From positions 1 to 5,280 of the forward strand of contig NBLS01000069.1 in NCBI GenBank assembly GCA_002084385.1: a stretch of 5,280 nucleotides of DNA, in the 5' to 3' direction. The number at the start of each line of letters is the position of its first letter. Positions within the stretch are counted from its first letter, which is position 1. Source of the stretch: Desulfobacteraceae bacterium 4572_19. Its GTDB lineage: Bacteria; Desulfobacterota; Desulfobacteria; Desulfobacterales; NBLS01. The position numbers and the translations under genes were made by a program. The notes below the pieces were generated by a model. The model searched no databases, was not told where the DNA came from, and saw only the letters and a program-made list of their open reading frames with translations. Shown in pieces: positions 5,123 through 5,280 of this stretch.

Positions 5123-5280
5123 AAAATAACATAACACAATAAAACATTTCATATTAACAAATATTTATCGTATAATAAAGTATTTTTTCAATAAATATAA
5201 AAAAATAGTTGACACTTCCCAATACAGAATTTAGTTTTAGTGTAAGTGTTCACAATACCTCATCTTCGCATAAACAGCTT
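5123..5280. other. Non-coding right end with a weak promoter-like motif and a lone repeat box
   Basis: No gene is visible up to the window edge; together with repeat copy D the whole stretch 4930-5280 is non-coding. TTGACA (5209-5214) is a perfect -35 hexamer, but the best -10 at 17-nt spacing is TAGTTT, so a plus-strand promoter for a gene beyond the edge is only a guess. GTAAGTGTTCAC (5242-5253) is a single degenerate box of the 72-bp repeat family with no hairpin attached within view. Confidence 0.4.

Noticed and set aside
5209..5237. A sigma-70 promoter TTGACA...TAGTTT
   Set aside because: The -35 is perfect but the -10 matches only half, and no gene follows within the window, so it is mentioned but not called.

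Overview
The window looks like chromosomal DNA from an AT-rich, flagellated Gram-negative bacterium. A sulfate-reducer-type deltaproteobacterium (Desulfobacterota, perhaps Desulfobacterales) fits best. The evidence is a FlgM gene directly preceded by a gene of the kind found next to flgM in Desulfovibrio-like genomes, a sigma-54-type promoter in the flagellar stretch, fxsA, mazG and cvpA homologues, and intergenic DNA full of short palindromic repeats. The lineage is inferred from protein resemblance and context, not from a marker gene.

Layout, plus strand: (1) positions 1-742 hold the 3' part of a broken gene whose reading frame can be rebuilt across a perfect 52-bp tandem duplication and a likely one-base insertion. 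Its C-terminal part resembles the DisA_N / diadenylate-cyclase-like nucleotide-binding fold. (2) fxsA, a small membrane protein gene, lies at 967-1362. (3) A two-gene flagellar operon follows: a FlgM-associated protein (1659-2216) and flgM itself (2230-2553). (4) A 154-residue unrecognised gene (2885-3349) has a well-spaced -24/-12 promoter candidate upstream and a long hairpin terminator downstream. Minus strand: (5) cvpA (4399-4929) followed by mazG (3472-4278), converging on gene 4. The last 350 bases (4930-5280) contain no convincing gene.

The most striking non-coding structure is a dispersed repeat family. Four intergenic copies share a 72-bp ground plan: a quasi-palindromic 12-bp box (GTGAACGCTTAC), an 8-bp hairpin stem with a 13-nt loop, and a second box (GTGAACGGTTAC). 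Two copies are exactly 72 bp. One is 72+49 bp because a box-plus-hairpin unit is duplicated, and one is 72+33 bp because only the hairpin core is duplicated. Degenerate single boxes lie nearby. A different inverted-repeat element lies between cvpA and mazG and creates a false N-terminal extension of the mazG reading frame.

Functionally, the flagellar genes suggest control of late flagellar gene expression: FlgM is the anti-sigma-28 factor. MazG is a nucleotide pyrophosphohydrolase for house-cleaning, CvpA and FxsA are small inner-membrane proteins, and the broken gene may once have bound or made a cyclic dinucleotide. No mobile-element transposase, CRISPR array, tRNA or rRNA gene is visible.
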